Assembly (NCBI RefSeq): GCF_012933505.1
Contig: NZ_JABBNB010000001.1
Coordinates: forward strand, 124,001 to 188,000
DNA from: Gordonia asplenii
Lineage (GTDB): Bacteria; Actinomycetota; Actinomycetes; Mycobacteriales; Mycobacteriaceae
Reading direction: 5' to 3'
Length of the DNA: 64,000 nucleotides
This document shows, piece after piece, positions 57,273-64,000 of this stretch (within the stretch, counting starts at the first letter, position 1; every line of letters starts with the position of its first letter). Made by a program: the position numbers and the translations under genes. The notes beneath the pieces were generated by a model. The model saw only the letters and a program-made list of their open reading frames with translations, ran no database searches and was not told the origin of the DNA.

Positions 57273-57830
57273 ATGATTGACGATGCCCTGCTCGACGCCG
57301 AAGAGAAGATGGAGAAGGCCGTCGGTGTCGCCCGTGACGACATGGGTTCCATCCGTACCGGCCGCGCCAACCCGGCGATGTTCAACCGCATCAACATCGA
57401 GTACTACGGCACGATGACTCCGATCACGCAGGTCGCCAGCATCACCGCCGCCGAAGCCCGCCTGATCGTGATCAAGCCGTATGAGGCGTCGACGCTGGGC
57501 AGCATCGAGACCTCCATCCGCAACTCCGATCTCGGGGTGAACCCCACCAACGACGGGTCGATCATCCGGGTGGCGATCCCACAGTTGACCGAGGAGCGTC
57601 GTCGGGAGCTGGTCAAGCAGGCCAAGGGCAAGGGCGAGGACGCCAAGGTGGCGATCCGCAATGTGCGCCGCAAGGCCGTCGACGAGCTCAAACGCATCCA
57701 GAAGGACGGCGAGGCCGGCGAAGACGAGGTCACTCGCGCCGAAAAGGAACTCGACAAGACCACGGCAGGCTATGTTGCACAGGTCGACGAACTCGTGAAG
57801 CACAAAGAAGGGGAACTGCTCGAAGTCTGA
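57273..57830 (+). CDS. frr: Ribosome recycling factor
   Basis: A 185-residue RRF that splits post-termination ribosomes with EF-G. Typical segments: [57 protein letters not shown] and the C-terminal [22 protein letters not shown]. Length is exact. cdsA starts 4 bases after the stop. Confidence 0.97.
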   Translation: MIDDALLDAEEKMEKAVGVARDDMGSIRTGRANPAMFNRINIEYYGTMTPITQVASITAAEARLIVIKPYEASTLGSIETSIRNSDLGVNPTNDGSIIRVAIPQLTEERRRELVKQAKGKGEDAKVAIRNVRRKAVDELKRIQKDGEAGEDEVTRAEKELDKTTAGYVAQVDELVKHKEGELLEV

Positions 57831-57834
57831 GCCG

Positions 57835-58704
57835 ATGACTATGCCTACCGAAACCCCAGCCCCGAGCGGCTCCGGCGCCGCCAGCGGCTCCAAAGCCGGG
57901 CGCAACCTTCCCGCAGCGATCGGCGTCGGCGTCGCGCTCGGCGCCGCAATCATCGCGACACTGCTCTTCGCGCCGAAGGTTTGGTACGGCATCGTCGCCG
58001 TCGCATTCGCCATCGCCACCTGGGAGGTCACCAAGCGGCTGCGCGACGGCGGCTACGACGTCCCGTTCATCCCGATGCTCGTCGGCGGGCAGGCGATCAT
58101 CTGGAGCTCGTGGCCGTGGGGACAGACCGGCGTACTGGTCGCGTTCGTGACCACGGTGCTGGTGTGCATGGTCTGGAAATTGCTGGGCCAGGGCATCTCC
58201 AATGCCCCGCAGAATTACCTGCGCGACTTGGCGGTCGCGGTCTTCGTCCTCGCCTGGCTGCCGGTGCTGGCGTCGTTCGGTGCGTCAATGGTGTTGCAGG
58301 ACAACGGCGCCGCCCGGGTCTGCACACTGATGGTGGTGGTCGTCTGCTCCGACGTCGGCGGGTACGCGGCGGGCGTGATGTTCGGCAAACATCCGATGGC
58401 GCCGGCGATCAGTCCTAAGAAGTCGTGGGAGGGACTGTGCGGGTCGCTGCTGGTCGGCACCATCGGCGCGGTGAGCTGCGTGTACTTCCTGGTCGACGAC
58501 CGCTGGTGGATCGGTCTGATCCTCGGCCCGGTGCTCGTCGTCTGCGCGACACTCGGCGACCTCGTCGAATCTCAGGTCAAACGCGACCTCGGCATCAAGG
58601 ACATGGGCACCCTGCTGCCCGGCCACGGTGGCATCATGGATCGGCTCGACTCGTTGCTTCCGTCCGCGTTCATTGTGTGGGCAGTGCTCTCGGCGCTGGC
58701 GTGA
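57835..58704 (+). CDS. cdsA: Phosphatidate cytidylyltransferase
   Basis: A 289-residue multi-pass enzyme making CDP-diacylglycerol for phospholipid synthesis. Seven to eight hydrophobic segments are seen, and the family signature is complete near the end: GDLVESQVKRDLGIKDMG, then PGHGGIMDRLDS. ATG 57835 and 57841 are both possible starts. The stop overlaps the GTG of the next gene (GTGA at 58701-58704). Confidence 0.95.
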   Translation: MTMPTETPAPSGSGAASGSKAGRNLPAAIGVGVALGAAIIATLLFAPKVWYGIVAVAFAIATWEVTKRLRDGGYDVPFIPMLVGGQAIIWSSWPWGQTGVLVAFVTTVLVCMVWKLLGQGISNAPQNYLRDLAVAVFVLAWLPVLASFGASMVLQDNGAARVCTLMVVVVCSDVGGYAAGVMFGKHPMAPAISPKKSWEGLCGSLLVGTIGAVSCVYFLVDDRWWIGLILGPVLVVCATLGDLVESQVKRDLGIKDMGTLLPGHGGIMDRLDSLLPSAFIVWAVLSALA

Positions 58705-59090
58705 GATCACTGCCGGGCTGGCCGTTCGGCGTCGTGGGAGTCGCGGCGACGGTCGCCGCGTGGCTCAGCAATGTCTGGCTGATCCGCAGGCAGGACGCCT
58801 GGAACGACGACGTCCGCGCGCGGCACTGTCGTTACCTTCCGCCGCTGCCGTCGGCGCATCTCTACGGTGGCGCCGCGATGGTGTTGGGGGTGCTCGCCGC
58901 GGTCTGCCTGATCGTGTGGGTGTGCCTCGACGCCCGCAGCGGACCCCGCGCGTGGGTGATGCTGGTCGTGCTCATCGGTGTCGCGGCTGCGATGCTCGCG
59001 GTGGGCATCGGCTTCCTCTTCGCCGTCGGCGCTCCCACCGATCCGGGGCAGGGCACCGACGGCAGCGGACTGCCGTGCGGCAGTGGATGA
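58701..59090 (+). CDS. Small membrane protein of unknown function
   Basis: A 129-residue protein with three hydrophobic segments (about residues 8-28, 53-75 and 82-108) and a short loop with RRQDAWNDDVRARHC. No family recognised. Four-base overlap with cdsA indicates coupled expression. The C-terminal tail is Gly-rich and carries a Cys. Confidence 0.6.
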   Translation: MRSLPGWPFGVVGVAATVAAWLSNVWLIRRQDAWNDDVRARHCRYLPPLPSAHLYGGAAMVLGVLAAVCLIVWVCLDARSGPRAWVMLVVLIGVAAAMLAVGIGFLFAVGAPTDPGQGTDGSGLPCGSG

Positions 59091-59096
59091 TCCGGG

Positions 59097-60071
59097 TCAT
59101 CCCGGACCCGGCTCCCGCTCGACCGTGTCGGAGAGCTCACGCCACTCCCGCGGGGTCATTCCGTACGCGCGCCGGAATCGGCGGCTGAAATGCGGCGCGC
59201 TGACGAATCCCCAGCTGCGCGCGATCATCGCGATCGAGCGGTGCCTGCAGTTCGGGTCGGCGAGTTCGTGATGCGCGCCGGCCAGCCGCTGCGTGGTGAT
59301 CCAGTGCGCCAGTCCGCCGTCGTGCAACTCGGCGGTCACTTTGTAGAGCTGACGTACCGAGACGCTGTGCGCGCGGGCGATCGACTGGGGTGTCAGCGTG
59401 GGGTCGCGCAGATGTTGACGCACATAGCCGTGTACGCGAACGCCGAGCGTGCCGGCCAGGGCGTCGCGCGCCTGCGGCCGGTCTGATGCGGTCAGGACGA
59501 AGGCACGCACCAATTCGATTGTCGCCGTGCCCAATTGGTCGGCGACGAGCGGCCCGACGGCGCGGCTGGCCGGGCTGACCTCGTTGATGTGCTGCGCGAG
59601 GACGCCGCGCAGCGGGTTCTCCGCGGCGGTGACGCATGCTCGCCGCAGCAAGCCGTAGCCGAGGTCGACCGAGTCGAGCGGCACATGCAGAGCCTGGGCG
59701 ACGCCGGCGTCGGTGAACACGTAGTCGTAGGGGGAGTTCAAGTCGGTCGCCAACAGGTCGCCGGGGGCGATGACCCGTTGCCGGCCGTGCTGCTCGTGGC
59801 GGGCGTAACCGGCTTGCTGCACGGCCAGTGCAAACATCGGAGAGCTCTCGCGAGAGATCTGTGTTGCGGTGCGGCGCAGGCGGATTCCGGCCATCTGTCC
59901 GCGGAACAGTTCGGCGGGCCCGGTGTGCCACACATCCATCCGGACGCGGGGATCGGTGCCCGTGCCTTCGCGGGTGACGAATGCGGGCGCCGACGCCTCC
60001 GCGAACGCCGCGACGATCGCGTCCATGCGGTCGGCGGTACCGATCAGATCGGTGTCGAAGGCGAGCGCCAT
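59097..60071 (-). CDS. AraC-family transcriptional regulator
   Basis: A 324-residue regulator with an N-terminal AraC-binding-type domain (residues 40-170) and the double helix-turn-helix at the C terminus (LTPQSIARAHSVSVRQLYKV and SIAMIARSWGFVSAPHFSRRFRRAYGMTPREWR). The layout resembles NphR-type activators of catabolic genes. It is divergent from the two alpha/beta hydrolase genes and ends 6 bases from the convergent small membrane protein gene. Confidence 0.88.
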   Translation of the reverse strand: MALAFDTDLIGTADRMDAIVAAFAEASAPAFVTREGTGTDPRVRMDVWHTGPAELFRGQMAGIRLRRTATQISRESSPMFALAVQQAGYARHEQHGRQRVIAPGDLLATDLNSPYDYVFTDAGVAQALHVPLDSVDLGYGLLRRACVTAAENPLRGVLAQHINEVSPASRAVGPLVADQLGTATIELVRAFVLTASDRPQARDALAGTLGVRVHGYVRQHLRDPTLTPQSIARAHSVSVRQLYKVTAELHDGGLAHWITTQRLAGAHHELADPNCRHRSIAMIARSWGFVSAPHFSRRFRRAYGMTPREWRELSDTVEREPGPG

Positions 60072-60107
60072 GCGCCGACGCTACCCTGTCGGGTCCGCTC
60101 AGGGCTA

Positions 60108-60193
60108 GTGCACGGTGACTGCGGAAATGGCGTTGAGCTGGGCTTTCGTCATATCGTCGACGATCCGTGCACGGGTGGGACGCAACTGTGCAC
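60108..60193. promoter_or_regulatory. Three GTGCAC sites between the AraC gene and the hydrolases
   Basis: GTGCAC occurs at 60108-60113, 60167-60172 and 60188-60193. The last two are exactly 21 bases apart (CCGTGCACGG and CTGTGCACGA), the two-turn spacing typical of AraC-family direct repeats. The 60072-60259 gap has no gene. Confidence 0.45.
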
Positions 60194-60259
60194 GATCAGG
60201 CAACCCGCGCGCGGCGACGCCGGGTTAGGTTGGCAGCGCCGACGCCGCCAGGAGTGACG

Positions 60260-61078
60260 ATGTACCGATCGCAACAGCCGCAACCCGTGGTCTTCATCCA
60301 CGGGCTGTGGATGCACGCGTCGGTGTGGGAGCCGTGGATGACGCTGTTCGGTGAGCGCGGCTATGCCACCGTCGCGCCGGGTTGGCCCGGTGAACGTCCG
60401 ACCGCGGATCACACCCGTTCGGCCGCAACCGAATTGAGCGGCATCGGGCTGGCGGAGATCACCGACCACTACGAGTCGATCATCGCCGATCTGCCGTCGG
60501 CGCCCATCGTGATCGGGCACTGTTTCGGCGGACTCGTCGCCCAGCAACTGCTGGCGCGTGGCTTCGCCCGGTCGGCGGTAGCGTTGGCGCCCGCCCAGTT
60601 TCGCGGTGTGCTCACCGTGAGCGGCGATCAATTGCGCACTGCGGCAACGGTTCTCGCCCATCCATCGTGGTGGCGGGCAGCGTGGCTGCCCTCGTCGTCG
60701 CGGTTCCGCGGCACCGTCGCCAACGTGCTCGACGCCCCCGCCGCCACCAAGCTCTACACCGGCTATGCGATCCCGACGTCGGTGCGTCCACTGCTGCAAG
60801 TGGGGCTGGCGAACGCATCGCTGTCGACGGCGGCGTCGGTCGACACACACGCCGCCCGCGGGCCCCTGCTCGTCGTCGCCGGATCAGACGATCGCACCGC
60901 ACCCGCACGCGTCGTGCGAGCGGCGGTTCGACGCCACCGGAGGCATCGACCCGACGCGGTAACCGAATTCATCGAGATCGACGGCGATCACGCGGTGACG
61001 TTCGGTCCGCGCTGGTTCGATGTCGCGAACCTGGTACTCGGCTTTCTCGACGATCACGATCTCACCCTCGTCGCCTGA
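60260..61078 (+). CDS. Alpha/beta hydrolase with Cys at the nucleophile position
   Basis: A 272-residue alpha/beta-hydrolase. The oxyanion segment is PVVFIHGLWMHASVWEPW. The nucleophile elbow reads GHCFGG, with Cys instead of the usual Ser (compare GHSFGG in the next gene). The acid is probably in AGSDDRTAP and the His in DGDHAVTF. Cys elbows are known from dienelactone hydrolase-type enzymes. GGAG lies 6-9 bases before the ATG at 60260. It is followed by its paralogue; the reaction is unknown. Confidence 0.8.
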   Translation: MYRSQQPQPVVFIHGLWMHASVWEPWMTLFGERGYATVAPGWPGERPTADHTRSAATELSGIGLAEITDHYESIIADLPSAPIVIGHCFGGLVAQQLLARGFARSAVALAPAQFRGVLTVSGDQLRTAATVLAHPSWWRAAWLPSSSRFRGTVANVLDAPAATKLYTGYAIPTSVRPLLQVGLANASLSTAASVDTHAARGPLLVVAGSDDRTAPARVVRAAVRRHRRHRPDAVTEFIEIDGDHAVTFGPRWFDVANLVLGFLDDHDLTLVA

Positions 61079-61109
61079 CCGGCGCACCGACTCCCCGGAG
61101 GACAACATC

Positions 61110-61967
61110 ATGGCCAACACCCCCACCGCGGCTGAACTCGCCGCCGTCGAGAACGCCAATGCGAGCGGCCGGAGACCGGTGGTGTTCGTGCACGGATTGT
61201 GGCTGTTGGGATCGAGTTGGCAGCGGTGGGCCGACTTCTTCGAGGCCGCCGGCTACGCGCCGCTGACCCCCGGGTGGCCGGACGATCCCGAGTCGGTCGC
61301 CGCGGCCCGCTCCACTCCGGATGCCTTCGCGGGCAAAGGCGTGGGCGATGTCGCCGACTACCTCCAGGCGATCATCGAACGCCTCGGCGTGCAACCGATC
61401 CTCATCGGTCACTCGTTCGGTGGCCTGCTGGTGCAGATCCTCGCCGGTCGAGGGCTCGCCGCCGCGACGGTCGCCATCGATCCGGCGCCGTCGCGGGGCG
61501 TGCTGCCGCTGCCCATCTCGTCACTGCGCGCATCGTTGCCGGTCCTGGGCAATCCGGCCAACCGCAAGCGAGCGGTGACGTTGACGCTCGACCAGTTCAC
61601 CTACGGATTCGCCAACGCCGTCAGTCCCGAGGAGGCGAGGACGCTGTACGAGACCTTCCACGTGGCGGCCGCCGGGCGACCGCTGTTTCAGGCTGCGGTG
61701 GGCAACTTCAATCCGCGCAGTGAAACCGCCGCGGACAACATGCGCGCCGATCGTGGCCCACTTCTGGTGATATCCGGCGAACGCGACAACATCGTTCCCT
61801 GGGCGATCGCGAACGCGACGTTCAAACGGCAACGCCGCAACACCGACGCGATCACCGAAATCGTCGAGATCGCCGGTCGGGGTCACAGTCTGACCATCGA
61901 CTCCGGTTGGGCCGAAGTGGCGCAGACCAGCGTCGACTTCATCGACCGCGTGTTACCCACGCACTGA
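61110..61967 (+). CDS. Alpha/beta hydrolase, paralogue of the preceding gene
   Basis: A 285-residue hydrolase similar over its length to the preceding protein: PVVFVHGLWLLGSSWQRW, GHSFGGLLVQILAGRG, GERDNIVPW and GRGHSLTID give a normal Ser-Asp-His triad. CCGGAGGA precedes the ATG. The two genes form a tandem duplication divergent from the AraC regulator. Lipase/esterase activity is likely but the substrate is open. Confidence 0.82.
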   Translation: MANTPTAAELAAVENANASGRRPVVFVHGLWLLGSSWQRWADFFEAAGYAPLTPGWPDDPESVAAARSTPDAFAGKGVGDVADYLQAIIERLGVQPILIGHSFGGLLVQILAGRGLAAATVAIDPAPSRGVLPLPISSLRASLPVLGNPANRKRAVTLTLDQFTYGFANAVSPEEARTLYETFHVAAAGRPLFQAAVGNFNPRSETAADNMRADRGPLLVISGERDNIVPWAIANATFKRQRRNTDAITEIVEIAGRGHSLTIDSGWAEVAQTSVDFIDRVLPTH

Positions 61968-62067
61968 ACAACCGTCCACCCCGAGGAGAGGTGCCATGAA
62001 CATCCGGTCCCGCTCATGACGCCGCCGGCGTCGGTCGGGTGGTCGCGCCCGGTAGCGGCTGGGACGG

Positions 62068-63321
62068 TCAACGGTTGTGCGGCAACTCGATCCATCGTTG
62101 CGCGACAATGCCGTCGCCGAGCCCCAGACCGCCGACTACGCCGTCGGGGTCGATCACCGCGACGCGCTTGCCGTCGTCGACGAAGCCGCGCAGCAACAGC
62201 ATGATGAGTCGGCGAGCCACGTCGGTCACGCTGTGTACCCGCCGGATGTCAAGTGCCACAACGGGTGCCGGATGCGACGTGTTGTCGACCAGCTCGCGCA
62301 CGATGATCTCGGCGTTCGTGAACTGAAGGGCCCCTTGCAATTCCACCACTTCCACGTCGTCGACGATCTCGATCGACCGGATCGCGGTGCGGTGCGCCGG
62401 TGGGAGTTCCATCAGGTGCATACCGAGGTCGTCGGAGAGGCGCTCGAACATGGCGACGCCGCGCACGCTATTGCCATGTCGGTCGAGTCGCGGGGAAAAT
62501 GCTGCGATGCCGATCTGGCCGGGCAGCACACCGATGATTCCGCCCGCGACTCCACTCTTGGCAGGAATGCCGACCACCGAAAGCCAGTCTCCCGCAGCGT
62601 CGTACATGCCGCAGGTGGTCATCACCGACAACATCTGGCGGACCGCGTGCCGATCGAGGATCGCTTCGCCGGTGAGTGGTTGCACGCCGCCGTTGGCGAG
62701 CGTCGCGGCCATCATGGCGAGGTCGGCCACGGTGACTTCGACCGAGCACTGGCGAAAGTAGCCGTCGATGATGTCGACCGGATCGCAGTCGATGATGTTC
62801 ACCGACCGCAGCAGGTGACCCATCGCGATGTTGCGGTGACCGGTCGCGGCTTCGGAGGTGTAGACGCGCTCGTCGACGGACAGGTCGCGTCCCGCGCATG
62901 CGCTGTAGAGGCGGCGCAGCCGCTCGAATCGCTGCGCGGAGTCGGCACCATGGACCAGCGAATGCGTCGCTATCGCACCGGCGTTGATCATCGGATTGCG
63001 CGGCCGCCCCGACGCGTCGAGGGAGATTTCGTTGAATGCCTCGCCGGACGGTTCGACGCCGACCTTGTCGAGCACGGCGGGCAGGCCGTTGTCGGTGATG
63101 GCGAGGCCGTAGGTGAACGGTTTGGACATCGACTGGATCGAGAACGCGACGTCGGCGTCGCCGGCGAGATAGCGGTGTCCGTCGGGCAGTGCGATGGCCA
63201 GCGCGGTGTGTTCGGGATCGGCGGTGGCGAGTTCGGGAATGTAATCGGCGACGGCGCCGCCGACGTCGGCTTGGACTTGCGAGACGACACGGGCCAGATA
63301 GGCGGGAATCGGCGACTGCAC
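62068..63321 (-). CDS. glsA: Glutaminase with STAS domain
   Basis: A 417-residue serine-dependent glutaminase converting glutamine to glutamate and ammonia. The beta-lactamase-like catalytic core has S64-x-x-K67 in SIQSMSKPF, NPMINAGAIA and the YTSEAATGHRNIAMG region. Residues of about 310-410 form a STAS domain (VEVVELQGALQFTNAEIIVREL and VVALDIRRVHSVTDVA). Longer actinobacterial relatives carry a cyclic-nucleotide-binding domain as well; it is absent here. Confidence 0.93.
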   Translation of the reverse strand: MQSPIPAYLARVVSQVQADVGGAVADYIPELATADPEHTALAIALPDGHRYLAGDADVAFSIQSMSKPFTYGLAITDNGLPAVLDKVGVEPSGEAFNEISLDASGRPRNPMINAGAIATHSLVHGADSAQRFERLRRLYSACAGRDLSVDERVYTSEAATGHRNIAMGHLLRSVNIIDCDPVDIIDGYFRQCSVEVTVADLAMMAATLANGGVQPLTGEAILDRHAVRQMLSVMTTCGMYDAAGDWLSVVGIPAKSGVAGGIIGVLPGQIGIAAFSPRLDRHGNSVRGVAMFERLSDDLGMHLMELPPAHRTAIRSIEIVDDVEVVELQGALQFTNAEIIVRELVDNTSHPAPVVALDIRRVHSVTDVARRLIMLLLRGFVDDGKRVAVIDPDGVVGGLGLGDGIVAQRWIELPHNR

Positions 63322-63395
63322 GGACTCACACTATCGAAACCCCACTCAGTCGGCAGACGACGTCCGCTTGGTCGTCGTGGCCGTGTCGAGGGTGA

Positions 63396-64000
63396 CTATC
63401 GCCCCACATCGACCGCGGTTTCCTGCGAACCCCGCCACTGTCGCGGCGGCATGCCGATCTCGCGCCTGAACAGTCGCGAGAAATAGGCGGCGTCGTCGAC
63501 GCCGACTCGTGCTGCGACCGTCGCGATCGGGAGATCCGTCTGTGCCAGTAGCCGACGGGCCTCGAGCATCCGGCGCGAGACGATCCACTGCACGACGGTC
63601 TTTCCCGTGCGGCGTCGAATCAGCGTGGTCAGGTAGGCGGGACTGAACCCCACCTCGGCCGCGACGTCGGCGAGCGTCAGCGGCTGCGCATACCGATCCT
63701 CGATGGCGGTGAACACGGCAGCGACGGTGTCGTCGGGGCGATGAGCAATTCGGTCGGTGATACGCGCGACGTCGGTCAGCAGCAGCGTCAGATGCGCGAC
63801 GACGGCTCGTCGGGTGTGTTCGTCGTCGACCGACAGCTCGGCCGCCAGATCGGCGAGTGCCTGCGCCCACCGGTCCCGGCGTTCATCGGGCAGCGCGATC
63901 TGTTCGACGCCGTTGGGGAACTCGTGCAGAAACGGTGCGCTGAGCTCGTCCTCCACCACGGACGGATCGAAAATTATTGCTACACAACTCTTTTCGATAC
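63396..64000 (-). CDS. AraC-family regulator, 5' end cut by the window
   Basis: The C-terminal part is a complete AraC DNA-binding domain (LTLADVAAEVGFSPAYLTTLIRRRTGKTVVQWI and IATVAARVGVDDAAYFSRLFRREIGMPPRQWR). The frame stays open without a stop from a GTG at 63957-63959 to the right edge, reading CVAIIFDP in the added stretch, so the N-terminal ligand domain continues outside the window. It may control the adjacent glutaminase gene, which starts 75 bases beyond its stop. Confidence 0.8.
   Translation of the reverse strand, partial: IEKSCVAIIFDPSVVEDELSAPFLHEFPNGVEQIALPDERRDRWAQALADLAAELSVDDEHTRRAVVAHLTLLLTDVARITDRIAHRPDDTVAAVFTAIEDRYAQPLTLADVAAEVGFSPAYLTTLIRRRTGKTVVQWIVSRRMLEARRLLAQTDLPIATVAARVGVDDAAYFSRLFRREIGMPPRQWRGSQETAVDVGR

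Noticed and set aside
63957-63959. GTG as the true start of the right-edge AraC gene
   Set aside because: The frame remains open upstream to the window edge with protein-like sequence, so the gene is more likely truncated than this short.

Overview
The window is a contiguous piece of a high-GC actinobacterial chromosome. Gene order points to the mycolic-acid-bearing Mycobacteriales, most likely Gordonia or a close relative; the genus is an inference. The backbone runs acyP-smc-ftsY-amt-glnB-glnD-ffh-amidohydrolase-rpsP-khpA-rimM-trmD-rplS-lepB-rnhB-DUF2469-yraN-comM-dprA-[viuB-like]-xerC-M23 peptidase-rpsB-tsf-pyrH-frr-cdsA. This is the order known from Mycobacterium tuberculosis around Rv2922 to Rv2881. 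Accessory blocks are inserted into it at several junctions.

Left part (1-29.3 kb). Mostly housekeeping: envelope and stress genes, chromosome structure (Smc), the SRP pathway (FtsY, Ffh), the ammonium-sensing module (Amt, PII, GlnD) under a probable GlnR site, ribosome and tRNA maturation (S16, KhpA, RimM, TrmD, L19), signal peptidase, RNase HII and the DNA-uptake/processing trio YraN-ComM-DprA. Three items stand out. Two related hairpin elements bounded by CTAG flank glnB and supply the stop codons of amt and glnB. A YbaB-like gene plus a gene of unknown function sits between trmD and rplS. A translationally coupled pair of MutS-like ATPases sits between DUF2469 and yraN, and one partner looks catalytically degenerate.

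Middle part (29.5-45.5 kb). A catabolic island lies between dprA and the siderophore-interacting protein gene. Its first half is a four-gene aromatic operon (flavin hydroxylase, 3-hydroxyacyl-CoA-dehydrogenase-like protein, two-domain extradiol dioxygenase, FAH-family hydrolase), divergent from a GntR regulator. Its second half is a purine/ureide module. Urate uptake and oxidation to allantoin (permease, uricase, HIU hydrolase, OHCU decarboxylase) face an IclR repressor. They are followed by glyoxylate salvage (hydroxypyruvate isomerase, tartronate semialdehyde reductase, glyoxylate carboligase, glycerate kinase) and allantoinase. The enzymes linking allantoate to glyoxylate are not in the window.

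Right part (45.6-64 kb). An iron-box-controlled siderophore-interacting protein, XerC, a VanX-type dipeptidase and a LytM-type peptidase precede an unusual three-gene operon on the minus strand. It encodes a Ser/Thr kinase with a seven-bladed YVTN propeller, a pseudokinase ending in three 18-residue YGGPPV(W/F) repeats, and a radical SAM/SPASM enzyme. This is the best candidate in the window for an undescribed modification system. The rpsB-tsf, pyrH-frr-cdsA backbone follows. Last come an AraC regulator, two paralogous alpha/beta hydrolases (one with Cys in place of the nucleophilic Ser), a glutaminase with a STAS domain, and an AraC-type regulator cut by the right edge. No tRNA, rRNA, CRISPR array, prophage or intact insertion sequence was seen.
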